Below are positions 49,305 through 58,961 of a stretch of 64,000 nucleotides of DNA, piece after piece. The stretch's first letter is position 1. Each line of letters opens with the position of its first letter. The stretch comes from Leishmania martiniquensis (Eukaryota; Euglenozoa; Kinetoplastea; Trypanosomatida; Trypanosomatidae): the NCBI RefSeq assembly GCF_017916325.1, contig NC_090165.1, positions 186,001 to 250,000 of the forward strand, given 5' to 3'. The notes beneath the pieces are model-generated. The model was not told the DNA's origin. It saw only the letters and a list, made by a program, of their open reading frames with translations, and did no database searches. A program made the translations under genes and the position numbers.

Positions 49305-50168
49305 ACTTAGCAGTAGTGGGCCTCGTAAGGGGCTCGGGCCTTTGACGACACCTACCGCGGCCGTCACCAGTGAAATGACAGCAAGACCGTATTCTATTCC
49401 AGTCTTTTTTTTTCTCTATTGTCTATGCTCCATCCTCCCTTTGTTTTTCTGTAGCTTCCTCTCCTTTCTTGGACTCGAGCTGCTTAGGGTTGGGCAATCC
49501 TGTTCGTCTCTCATGCACCTGTTTCAATATACATGTGTGGGACGACTGCGTATCAAAAAACAGCTCTCTAAAGCTTTTCGCCGCGTTCCTAGCAACTGGC
49601 TCAGCAAGACAAAAACGAAGACAGCTACCACGAGTGATTTTTAAGGGAGGATCCTGGTAAGCGTACCTGGCGGATAACTGATGTATGTGGGGAATGCGCA
49701 CTCTTCTGCGTTCTGGCCCCTAGACAGTGAGTAAAGGGATCCCGAACTTCGTCTCTACTCGCACCTTTGTGTCCTACGACCTCTCCTTACTATTTTTGTT
49801 TTCGTAAGCTCTCGATCGCCCCTCTCCTTCCACAACTCCTGCGCCCCAAAAGGAGTCTAGAAAGACGCAAAAAAAGAAACGAAGCTATCTTTCTTCTCTT
49901 CTACTCACCGATTTCACGAAACGAACTAAGCACTTTGAAGTACTCTTCCCTACGTCTGTATCTTCCCCCTGCTCCGCCATTCTGCTTGCGCGTGTCTTGC
50001 TGGTTTCATGAAAGCATCACGGTAAAGAGAGACCAGAAGGCTATTTACCCGTGCAAAGGAAAGGGAGGAAAGGGCACGCTTAGGTGCATATTGAAGGCGA
50101 ATTTTCACGCCTCTGCCAAATAGCATCACTTACTCATTCCGCAAAACTGAGAAAGAAGGTAAAGGAGA
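49305..50168. other. Intergenic region, no gene seen
   Basis: Spacer of about 0.86 kb, rich in C/T tracts, before the ARM-repeat gene. Confidence 0.6.
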
Positions 50169-53100
50169 ATGGAGGGCGTTTTTGACCAGATAGTGCGTGG
50201 ATCGCCCATGCAGCAGATCGACCTCAAAGGAATCGACACGCCAGAGTACACCATCATGTGCGCTCAGACGCCAGATGTAGCGAGTCGTGTGAAGATTCTG
50301 CTGAATCGACTCCAAACATCCACGGAGAGTAGTGCTGCGCAGAACGCCTCCCTGCTGCTGAGGACGTGCGTGAGCTCGAAATTGTCTCCGGACGAGGTGG
50401 AGGAGATGGTGGAGAGCGTGGCTGGCGTTGCGCGTCAGCACACCAGTTGGCCCGAGTTTGCTCGCTGGGCATGCGCGCTCATCCATTACTACTGTACAGA
50501 CGACTTTACGGTGTCTCTTTTCTCCGAGTTTGAGGTGCCGAAGGTCGCGGTAGATACCCTGCGCAACAATCTCCACGACTGCAGGAGTGTCTTGGCTGCT
50601 GCTACTCTTCTTTCTTACTTCAACCTGTACGACATCGGGGACGGCATCACGCAACTCACGAATGTGCTGCGGAACCATTGCGGTAATGCTACCATTGTCC
50701 GCATCGTGACCCGTGCGCTGGCAGAGTTCACTTCCTTCTACAAGGAGCTTCCCAACCGTTTCCGGCATGTAACTCAAGAGTTCGTTGACGCGAAAGGTGT
50801 CGCTGTGCTGGAGGATGTGCTGCGTGATCACATTAGCGATGAGGAAATCACCACGTACGCCGCTCGCATAGCTGCGAACGTCACCAGCTCTGGGGCGGTG
50901 AGCATGGTCGACACCGACTCTACTGTCACGTTGAACTTGGCCGACGCGTTGGCTCGGTATCAGCAGTCTGAAATGCTATGCGGTCACGTGCTGCGCGTGT
51001 TTAGCAATATTCCGCGGTCTCGATATATAGACTGGGATTGCGTGTCGTCGCTGTTCAACAACACCAGGTCGGAGCTTGTTATCCTCGAGTGCATCCACTT
51101 TTTGCGCAGTGTTGCCATCAACATGAAGGAAATAAAAGAGAGGATTTACACCACCGGCTGTGTGCCACGCTTGCTGGAGACAATGAGGGTGTACAAAGAG
51201 AATACCTCCATTCAAGAGGAGGCATGTAGTCTCCTCTCATACCTATCGTTTGACTCGGCAATGATCACAGGGAGCATTACGAGATCCGGAGGCGTGCTGC
51301 TGGTACTGGAAGCCATGCGAAGGTTCCACAACAATGAGGATATACTTATCGCGGCATGTGCGGCATTGTCTGGGCTGACATTCAACAACCAGGCCGGCCA
51401 GCAAGTCGTTTCGGACAATGACGGTGTCACGCTGATTTTGGGCTCCATGCATCGTGGCAAAAAGGCGCGACTGCAAGAAAACGGATGCCTCGCAATCGGA
51501 ACTATCTGCTGGAATAGCGATCTGAAGGCAGATGTGGTGCGAAAGGGGGGTGTGCGGCTGATAATGAGGGCCCTAGAGGAACATTACACAAGCCCTGGCC
51601 TCGTGAAGAACGCATGTCGCGCTCTTGCCCAACTCGCGTTCAACTGCGAAGCCTACCGCAATGAGCTGAATGCGAAAGAGGTGATTCCGCTCATTATTCG
51701 CGGAATGGCGCAGCACCGGAACTACGACCGTGCACAACTGCATGGCTGCGTGGCCCTATCCTATCTCTCGTGGACAAACGAGAACAACGCCGCTCAGATC
51801 AGGGCGAACAGTGGCTACAAAGCTATTCTCGATGCAATGCGTAGCCATCCTAACAACCACGAGGTGCAGGAGCATGCGTGCCGTGCACTGGCCAACATAA
51901 GCAACGTCTCCTTAGAGGACTCCGCAGCGGCGTTGGAGCTGATCGTTGCCGCCATGCGCCGGCACGATAGCATCAGCAGTGTGCAAGAAGAGGCGTGCCG
52001 CGCAATTGTGACGCTGTCGCTTGTTTCGCCGTCGAACAAGGACCGACTCTATGATCTTCTTGGAGCTGATGCTGTGATGGAGGCAATGAAGCGTTTTCCG
52101 AGGGTTGCACTGGTGCAGCAGGAGGCGTGCAACGCACTGGCTCACTTAGCGTACGAGCACAGTAATCTCAACGGCGCTGTGACCCGCCTTGGCGGTGTCT
52201 TGCAGCTGCTAACGGCCATGCGCCTCCACAGAGAAAACGCGAAGGTGCAGCTCAACGCGTGTGCCGGTCTCAGTGCACTCGCGTTTGACAACACAGTCGT
52301 ACAGCAGCAAATTTTCGAGTCGAGTGGCGTACAATTAATCATTTACGCCATGGGCAACGTTGAGCGACTGCGGATGCTGGAGCTCGGGTGCTCTGTGCTG
52401 GGGACGCTTGCGTGGAACGCGGATATCAAGGAGCGGATCGCCGCGAGTGCGATCCCGGCGATTCTGAAAGTGATGTGTGCACACGAAAACAACGCGCTTT
52501 TGCAGAAGTCGGCCTGCCGCGCCATTTCTCAGTTTGCCTTCAACTCAGAAAGAAATCGGCAACTACTCGCCAGCTCTGATGCGATTCCGCTCATTGTGAA
52601 AGCCATGCGAACGCACTTGAGAGTGGAGAAGCTAATTCTGCACGGACTCAAAGCTCTAACCTATCTCTGTTGGGAGAACACTCAGGTGGCCGAGGCAATC
52701 ATTAAGGCGGGTGCCGAGGAGGCCCTGAGGCGCGCAATCCAGTACTACCCACCGGCGCACCGTGCCGTCAGAGAGTCTGTGCATCTCTGCAAAATTCTCT
52801 TTCGAAAGACGACGGGCGGCCCAGGCCAAAGCTTGTGCAGCGTGTCTCCTCTTCTTGTGTCACCAGTGCCGATACAGCAAACGCCAGGACCTCGGGTCGA
52901 GAAACGCGAGCCTCCCAGTCCACCTCATGATCTGTTAGGGGACCGTTTCTACTCAGCGCCATTGGACGGGCCGTACGAGACGCCGTGCAACGACAACGCC
53001 CATCCTTGCGATGCCCCGGCACATGACGACTGCGGGGTCCCAAGCGGCGGCAGAGGTGATGATTGCTGTCGCGGCGGTGGCGGTGAACGGGGCGGAGAGA

Positions 53101-53543
53101 GGGAGATTGAGAGAGGCGGTCGCCGGGATGGCAGCGGAGAGGATACTGCTATCGAAGTTGGCAGCAACGAGGGTCTCGAATGCGGCGGTGATGAGAATTC
53201 TGCGAACTTGATGCAGAAGATTCTGGACATGCGCTTCGGACGTCGGCCGAACTGCAGCAGGCGTGACGATACGCGCGGTGGCCCCAGGGGCGCAGGCAAC
53301 TTGTGGGATGACCCTGACCCGGACTTGTTCCATGGAAATCGCCATCTGGGGCAAAGGAACTGGCAGCACTCAAAGTTAACGGCGCGCTCAAACCCTGAAG
53401 TGACAGGAGACGACACACTGGACACGACCAGAGGGGGAGGCGTCATGGACTACAGCCCCCACCACTATGGCAGAGGCGGGCTGAGACGCTACGGCGGGTT
53501 CCGTGGACGTGGTCGTCATCGCGGTACCCTGGCAAATCAGTGA
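50169..53543 (+). CDS. Large armadillo-repeat protein with RGG-type C-terminal tail
   Basis: The 1124-residue protein is mostly armadillo repeats. From about residue 310 to 880 units of about 43 residues recur with the pattern VQExACxALxxLA and AMRxHxxN (for example VQEHACRALANIS, VQEEACRAIVTLS, VQQEACNALAHLA, LQKSACRAISQFA). The first 300 residues are more diverged helical repeats. The tail (about 881-1124) is disordered and carries Arg/Gly-rich patches near 958-987 (GGGGERGGER) and at the very end (GGLRRYGGFRGRGRHRG), which suggest nucleic-acid or methyl-arginine biology. ARM solenoids bind peptides and nucleic acids; the partner cannot be told. The ATG at 50169 is taken. Confidence 0.85.
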   Translation: MEGVFDQIVRGSPMQQIDLKGIDTPEYTIMCAQTPDVASRVKILLNRLQTSTESSAAQNASLLLRTCVSSKLSPDEVEEMVESVAGVARQHTSWPEFARWACALIHYYCTDDFTVSLFSEFEVPKVAVDTLRNNLHDCRSVLAAATLLSYFNLYDIGDGITQLTNVLRNHCGNATIVRIVTRALAEFTSFYKELPNRFRHVTQEFVDAKGVAVLEDVLRDHISDEEITTYAARIAANVTSSGAVSMVDTDSTVTLNLADALARYQQSEMLCGHVLRVFSNIPRSRYIDWDCVSSLFNNTRSELVILECIHFLRSVAINMKEIKERIYTTGCVPRLLETMRVYKENTSIQEEACSLLSYLSFDSAMITGSITRSGGVLLVLEAMRRFHNNEDILIAACAALSGLTFNNQAGQQVVSDNDGVTLILGSMHRGKKARLQENGCLAIGTICWNSDLKADVVRKGGVRLIMRALEEHYTSPGLVKNACRALAQLAFNCEAYRNELNAKEVIPLIIRGMAQHRNYDRAQLHGCVALSYLSWTNENNAAQIRANSGYKAILDAMRSHPNNHEVQEHACRALANISNVSLEDSAAALELIVAAMRRHDSISSVQEEACRAIVTLSLVSPSNKDRLYDLLGADAVMEAMKRFPRVALVQQEACNALAHLAYEHSNLNGAVTRLGGVLQLLTAMRLHRENAKVQLNACAGLSALAFDNTVVQQQIFESSGVQLIIYAMGNVERLRMLELGCSVLGTLAWNADIKERIAASAIPAILKVMCAHENNALLQKSACRAISQFAFNSERNRQLLASSDAIPLIVKAMRTHLRVEKLILHGLKALTYLCWENTQVAEAIIKAGAEEALRRAIQYYPPAHRAVRESVHLCKILFRKTTGGPGQSLCSVSPLLVSPVPIQQTPGPRVEKREPPSPPHDLLGDRFYSAPLDGPYETPCNDNAHPCDAPAHDDCGVPSGGRGDDCCRGGGGERGGEREIERGGRRDGSGEDTAIEVGSNEGLECGGDENSANLMQKILDMRFGRRPNCSRRDDTRGGPRGAGNLWDDPDPDLFHGNRHLGQRNWQHSKLTARSNPEVTGDDTLDTTRGGGVMDYSPHHYGRGGLRRYGGFRGRGRHRGTLANQ

Positions 53544-54568
53544 GAGCGACAGCGCAAGAAAAAAACTATTTCACTTTGTACAGTCTTTTCTTCGTTTTTT
53601 TCCCTTGTTGGCCCAACAACCTCAAGTTTTGCAGCAGAATGCAGTGCACACCAGGCACCAAAGCAAATGGTCTGAAAGAGGAAAGAACAATGCACCACAA
53701 GAGAAACAGGCTTGGCACTGTTGTACACCGCAGTATCATATCTGAAAAATGAACCGAAATATGTGGGGTCGCTTCACTCGACGCTTCGTTGCCCCCTCCC
53801 CTCCCCCTATTTTAGTTTATTACACATTTCTTTTACTTCCCTCAGTTAGTGGGTTTGCAGGCGCGTCTGGGTGAATGCGATTGTCGTGTCCTGTGAAGGA
53901 AGAAAAGATGCAAGCACGTAATGAGACGGTGAGTCTTCTAAGGTCAAGCTGGCAGGCACCAAGCAGCAGCAGTCGCGATACTGGCATAGTTCTCACTGTT
54001 TATGTAACTCTGGCCGTCAGAGCTGTTTCAGACAGGGTGATGTAACCGCAAGGCCGAGAGTACCAGGGCCTATGCAGCCATTCCTGTGGTCAGCACCTTG
54101 GCACGCTGCGCGCCTGCCGCAGAAGTGCGCGATCTCTGACGTTGCCATCCGTTGATAAGCTCTATTTACTCTTTCCCCTTGCTGTTCTCGTTTCAGCTTC
54201 TCGAACGAGCTGCTTTTTTCTCGCCTCTCTCAGATACGTTGTGTGGGGCAAAGCGAGCATTCCTATCACTTAGGCAAGTGTGACAACCTCGTGGTAGATC
54301 CTTGCCCATTATTGCCTACTTTGTCTTTCCAGGCTTTCTTTCTCCCGAAAATCTCACTCTCTGCGTTGCCTCGATCGAGTAACACCTCAGGCAGACACAA
54401 CTGGTGAGCGGGACTTCAATTCAACACAGGTACCAACTCACCTACCAGTGAACTCAGACACAGCAAAATAAAGTCGATCGAACAGTGGTTCTGATCGACT
54501 GTGCGACGCAGTCAAGGATCATCGAAGTGACCACATTGCACAACAGGCGGGGCCTGGAGCGAAAAAAA
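53544..54568. other. Intergenic region of 1 kb, no gene seen
   Basis: No gene. A C/T tract with CCAG near 54330 may be a splice acceptor for the next gene. Sequence at 53.9-54.2 kb looks repeat-like but I could not match it to the inverted-repeat copies. Confidence 0.55.
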
Positions 54569-54940
54569 ATGAATGCGCCCGAGTGGACGAAGAATGAGCA
54601 GACGATCGAGGCGGCGAAGAACTATCTTCGTGAAGGCGGCGCCGTCGATTTCTTTGAGATGATCGCGCGCTGCGTTCTTCAACAGCACCCCGAAAACGTT
54701 GTGGAATTCGCTCTGGAAATCGTGAACGATATCCTCTGCGGGATAGAGATTCCTCCAGAGGTAGATTTCGAACCAAAGAAGGTCGAGGACGATCAATACA
54801 TGCGCGAGAAGTGTCTGAGCAGTTTCTTAGACGATTGGGTTCTGGCGCTGCTTCGGGAGCGCCCCTGCTCTGACCTGGAGCGGATGCAGTTTCACAAGCG
54901 CTATCTGGAGGGGCTTCGGAGTGGGTCGAGCGAAGCTTGA
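54569..54940 (+). CDS. Small RIIa/Dpy-30-like docking-domain protein
   Basis: The 123-residue protein starts MNAPEWTKNEQTIEAAKNYL. The segment at about 9-55 (AAKNYLREGGAVDFFEMIAR, then QHPENVVEFALEIVNDI) has the two-helix pattern of RIIa/Dpy-30 dimerisation-docking domains: a YL pair, a run of hydrophobics, then a P/EN/F turn. In flagellates such domains anchor proteins to radial-spoke or AKAP-like partners in the axoneme, so a flagellar role is likely but inferred. The C-terminal half is acidic then basic. The frame upstream has no ATG; ATG 54569 is the first. Confidence 0.7.
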   Translation: MNAPEWTKNEQTIEAAKNYLREGGAVDFFEMIARCVLQQHPENVVEFALEIVNDILCGIEIPPEVDFEPKKVEDDQYMREKCLSSFLDDWVLALLRERPCSDLERMQFHKRYLEGLRSGSSEA

Positions 54941-55694
54941 TAGCGTACAAGTTGCACGGTTTTGTAACACGCTCGCTAGGACAGCCTGAAAGGCTGACCC
55001 CCCCCATCGAGTTACACGTGTGGGGCACCCCGCGCTCGTGCCTTTCGTTGATCACTGCTCTTCATTGCTTATCTCATGCGCTATGCCATCGAGCCATGCT
55101 CATATGGTTCTACGCATGCTTTTCAAGGAGTCCTTCTTTTTCATGTTGATTTTTCATCTTTCTTGAAGGGTGCTCAAGCTTGCAGCTTCACTATTAGCAT
55201 ACATTTAGCGGTTTTCAAAAAAAAGAACCGGATAGGTTGGAATCTTCTGCGCACTCCGTAAAATCAAGATGGAAGAGAACTTCAGCGGCTTTACAGCCCC
55301 CCCCTCCACAGCACATTCGCTGAGGGTCATCCCCAAGCGGCATGCTCTGTGAACCGTGCTCCTTTAAAAGGAGACCGTGCCGATACTCCCTCCTCGACAC
55401 CTTTTCTCCTGCACGACTCTGTCTTAACTGCGACTCCTTCAGAGCAGTGCACGCCGTGTTTGAGAGACAATCATGTAGTGTGCTGGGCGGGCAAATCCGC
55501 ACTGTGCGTCGAAAAGCGCCCACATGCTCACAAGAATGTATGCCACCCTTTCAACCTCCTCTTTTGCGCACATATGAAGCAAACAGGTTCATTTCTCTTT
55601 TTCCTTGCTGGCATTTTTAGTCCAATTACACGGGTACCCTCACCTTAAGTCGCTCATCAGAAGTCTTTAGAGGGAGTGGGCTTCGAAGGCTCAG
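54941..55694. other. Intergenic region with splice acceptor
   Basis: No gene. A T/C tract at about 55590-55618 ending TTTTTAG (AG at 55619-55620) serves the next gene. Confidence 0.6.
55590..55620 (+). promoter_or_regulatory. Predicted trans-splice acceptor for the heptad-repeat mitochondrial gene
   Basis: CATTTCTCTTTTTCCTTGCT and a T run precede TAG, 75 nt upstream of the ATG at 55695. Confidence 0.65.
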
Positions 55695-57725
55695 ATGCTG
55701 CAGCGATGCGTGACACTAACGGGCGCGCCACCCCCGGCTCGGGCATACAGCACGGCGCTGGGCGCGTGTGTGGTGCTCTTTCAGCGTGGGGGTCACCAAG
55801 GCGGCGGAAGTGGCCCTCGACTCAGGGGTGGCGATGGCGGTCCCCCTCCTCGGCAGCAGTATTACCAGCAACAAGGAGGCGGGTACGGAAGCCGCGACGA
55901 ATCTTCCCGCAACCGTGACGGCAACCGTGGATATGAGAACCGCAATCAGGGCTATGAAAATCACCAGCAGCGGTACGATGATCGCATGCGAAGATACGAC
56001 AACCATCAGCAAGGGTACAACAATCGTTGCCAGAGCTATAATGACCGTAGCCAGGGCTACGACGATCGGCGGCAAGGGTGGAGCAGCCGCCAACAGAGTA
56101 TCGGGAACTATCAGCACGAGGGTGACAATCGCCAAACAGCACTGCGGCGTGGTAAGGAGCAATATCTCGCGCAAGACGCAGATAAGCTACTGCAAATGAA
56201 GCACGGGTACAAAAAAGCAAAAGGGAGAAAGGAGCGGGCTGGGATTGTAACAGAGGCTCGACGGCTTCTGCGTCGCACGCGCATCGACCCCTCCACCCAA
56301 GACGAGCGGTCTGTTGCTATTGTGATCAACTGCGCAGCCACATTCTCTCTCCCAGCAACGATGGAGGCGCTGACGCAGGCGTTCCAGTGGATGCGGAGCA
56401 ACATAAATGGCATATCCCCCCAGAATGTGGCCCTTTTTGCGAACGCATTGGGGCTCGTCTTGCCACCAGAGGCAAAGGAAGTGATGGTCAGTGAGATTAT
56501 GCCAGTTGTCCAGTCAGTGATGAGCAAAATGGCACCTGTTGAAGTAGTGATGGTGCTGCAGGCGCTTCAGCGCTTGCGAATCACAGAGAAGGATCAGCTG
56601 CAGGACGAGCTTCTTTCCCATCTCGAGTCGTGTATCCCATCGATGCCGGTTCAGCAGCTGTCCACGTTGGCGGCTGTCCTCCATTGTCACTCCATGCAAA
56701 CGCGTGACAATGCGAAGTGGAAGCGGATCGCACATGAGACGATGGGGCGTGCTCTAGCAGAGGTAGATGGGATGCACTCACGGGAGGCGATTGTGCTTCT
56801 TTGCGCCGCGCCGTTTGTAGACGCCTCCCAGAAGCACATTTGCCGGCTGCTCGCTCGTCTATCAGAGACTGCACAGTTCCACACGGACGATCAGGTGGGT
56901 GAACTGATGAGAGCTATCCTTGACATTAGACAGCAGATTAAGGAGCCAAGTGCAGAGTTGACAGCGGCCTTAGAGGAGCTCCACGTGACATTGCTGGGGC
57001 GTTTGGAGAAAGTCAGTGGTTTTGTAGGGGCTAGGAGCGCAGCTCTTATCTGGAGATACGCACACGCCTCCAATACCGAGCTCTCTTCCGCTATTCAGCA
57101 GAACATGTGCTCGGCACTCATAAAGCGCATGGAATACCGCTTCATTCGATTCGGGGCGTTGGCCAAGGTGGCGGAATCCCTATCCACCCAGAAGCTGCCC
57201 TCCACCGAAATTCTTACTACCATTGCAAATTGCACTGTTGGTGTGCGACTGCCTCGGCCAGTCAATGCGGCATCTCCCGAAGAGGGTGAGATGGTGGAGG
57301 ATGAGGAAGATCATGAGAACATCCGTGCCGCGGCCCTTGAGGTGCTGTACAGCCGTCACTTTGGAGCTCTTACTGCGCTGCGCATCAGCCTTGAAAACGC
57401 CTTTGCCAAAAACAATGTCTCTCCCAACGACGCTCTCGCCAAAACGCTGCCTGAGAATCTTCTCAAGCATGCTGCAGAAGCTTCGCCCAGACAAATGCTG
57501 GAGGCTGTGATGGCCATTGCGTCGGCACCAGCCGATTGCCCGTGCCGAAACAAGGTTCACGATGCTGCAGTGAGTGCCGTCGTGCTTAAGGCGCTCGAAG
57601 ACAACCCTGAAAAGTTCACATCCGAGTTGAGCCCCAGGCTCGTGGACTGGTTTGTTAAGGGTATCCCCGCCGATTCCGACTCAGCAGAAATAGCGGCTGC
57701 GCTGCAGAAGATGAGAGAGCAGTGA
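55695..57725 (+). CDS. Predicted mitochondrial RNA-associated protein with Tyr heptad repeats and helical repeats
   Basis: The 676-residue protein has four parts. First is a presequence (MLQRCVTLTGAPPPARAYST). A Gly/Gln/Tyr-rich stretch follows (about 32-66). Next come seven in-phase heptads (residues 80-128) of the form Y-(D/E/N)-(D/N)-(R/H)-x-(Q/R)-(G/R/S), with aromatics at 80, 87, 94, 101, 108, 115, 122 and 129. Last is a long alpha-helical domain (about 150-676) of repeated helix pairs (SPQNVALFANALGLVLPPEA, PVEVVMVLQALQRLRITEKD, PVQQLSTLAAVLHCHSMQTR) ending acidic. Kinetoplastid RNA-editing accessory (MRB1/REMC-type) and RAP proteins share this plan of low-complexity arm plus helical repeats, so an RNA role in the mitochondrion is likely. 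I cannot name the gene. Confidence 0.75.
   Translation: MLQRCVTLTGAPPPARAYSTALGACVVLFQRGGHQGGGSGPRLRGGDGGPPPRQQYYQQQGGGYGSRDESSRNRDGNRGYENRNQGYENHQQRYDDRMRRYDNHQQGYNNRCQSYNDRSQGYDDRRQGWSSRQQSIGNYQHEGDNRQTALRRGKEQYLAQDADKLLQMKHGYKKAKGRKERAGIVTEARRLLRRTRIDPSTQDERSVAIVINCAATFSLPATMEALTQAFQWMRSNINGISPQNVALFANALGLVLPPEAKEVMVSEIMPVVQSVMSKMAPVEVVMVLQALQRLRITEKDQLQDELLSHLESCIPSMPVQQLSTLAAVLHCHSMQTRDNAKWKRIAHETMGRALAEVDGMHSREAIVLLCAAPFVDASQKHICRLLARLSETAQFHTDDQVGELMRAILDIRQQIKEPSAELTAALEELHVTLLGRLEKVSGFVGARSAALIWRYAHASNTELSSAIQQNMCSALIKRMEYRFIRFGALAKVAESLSTQKLPSTEILTTIANCTVGVRLPRPVNAASPEEGEMVEDEEDHENIRAAALEVLYSRHFGALTALRISLENAFAKNNVSPNDALAKTLPENLLKHAAEASPRQMLEAVMAIASAPADCPCRNKVHDAAVSAVVLKALEDNPEKFTSELSPRLVDWFVKGIPADSDSAEIAAALQKMREQ
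55932..56078 (+). repeat. 21-bp coding minisatellite, 7 units
   Basis: Seven consecutive 21-base units encode the seven-residue Tyr repeats of the surrounding gene. The units have drifted (codons and residues vary at positions 2-7) but the aromatic codon recurs exactly every 21 bases. Confidence 0.8.
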
Positions 57726-58961
57726 TGCTTTCCCTCGTGGCATCTCTTCTCTCCGGCAACCTGCATGGAAAAGAACGAGCAGAGTTTTTTCTTTGAATTT
57801 GCAGTTACTGCTCATCTTATTTCCCCTTCTGGCGCTAATATTCAGAGATGGTGCTGCGAGACTGCCCTGTGGCCTCTGCTCAGTCAATGAGACGGCAATG
57901 CCAATCGCGCCGCACGTGCTAGTGCGAGGGGCGGTTATGACGGCACAGCCCAAGCGAGCGGCTTAGTCTCAGGATCAGGCTCGGATGACAAGCGGGTGCA
58001 TGCGCCAGAGCTGCAGTATGGGGTAGGAAGGAGTTACGGAGCTCCGTATGCACTTGACTACTGCGTGGCTGCCACTCCTCGCCCTTTTCTTCCTTGGAGC
58101 GTTTCTTCACTAGCGAAATCGTTATTCATCTTTTGCGACTTTTTCCTTCTCCCCTACGCCGTACGTCGGGAGGGGAGAGGTGCGTCTGGCCGAAGCGGAG
58201 ATACTGTCTTTTCGGCTCCTCGGCGACGACGCTAGAGAGCAGGCAAAAAAGGAGCGACTAGGAAGCGCATACTTGTCTGAGCTCTGATGGGTCTGCGATG
58301 TACGGGGAGGGGGGACGCGCGGATGGAGAGGGAAATGGAGCATCTGGGATATAACGGGACTGGACTAGCGTTTTACTCTTCTGTCTTGGCATCACTTAGG
58401 CGCTTTATCGAGAATCACTGCCGTCACAGGGCTGCGGACATCCCACTATGATGGGTTGGACCACTTCTGTCTTTGTTCTCTTTTTTCTCGCTCTTTGCTG
58501 CATGTTTTGGTTGTCGGTCGCGGACTGACTTGCCGAGGTTGGTGGGACTTGTGCAGCTTCACTTAAGGGAAGAGATGCATCCGCGCCATCCTATCTTGTA
58601 ATAGGGAAGCGGGGGTGCAACGAAAAGCGGCAACAGCAACCGCATAGATCTCCGCTTGCGTCACGAACCAAACGCCATCCCTCCACCTTTGTTGCCAACG
58701 TTGACCTTCCAACAAATGCGTGTGAGTGTGCGTGCGTGCATCCCTCGATCCCTGGCGTGCAGAGAGACGAACGTCTCGCGGGGCTTGCCTGGCCTGGAAG
58801 GGCCTCCGACCGCGATCCCCACTGCTCTCTGGGCAGGCCGTTGCGAAGGATTCCAGGATCAGCGCCTTTCTCTACTCTTTTGTCCTCTAACCTCTTGGTA
58901 TTCAGAAAGGACCATTTCCTTCGAAAGTGCATCTGGCTGTTTTTTTTCGTCTCTTTCCACC
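57726..58961. other. Intergenic region of 1.2 kb with splice acceptor
   Basis: No gene. The acceptor for the next gene is a C/T tract at about 58863-58900 with CAG at 58903-58905. Confidence 0.6.

Noticed and set aside
53940..54160. Possible third, degenerate SIDER copy
   Set aside because: Repeat-like in feel, but no stretch aligned convincingly with the two copies at 5.4 and 16.6 kb.
58656..58961. Upstream start for the Sfi1-like hypothetical
   Set aside because: A strong C/T tract and AG at 58905 fall within it, so this part would be removed before translation.
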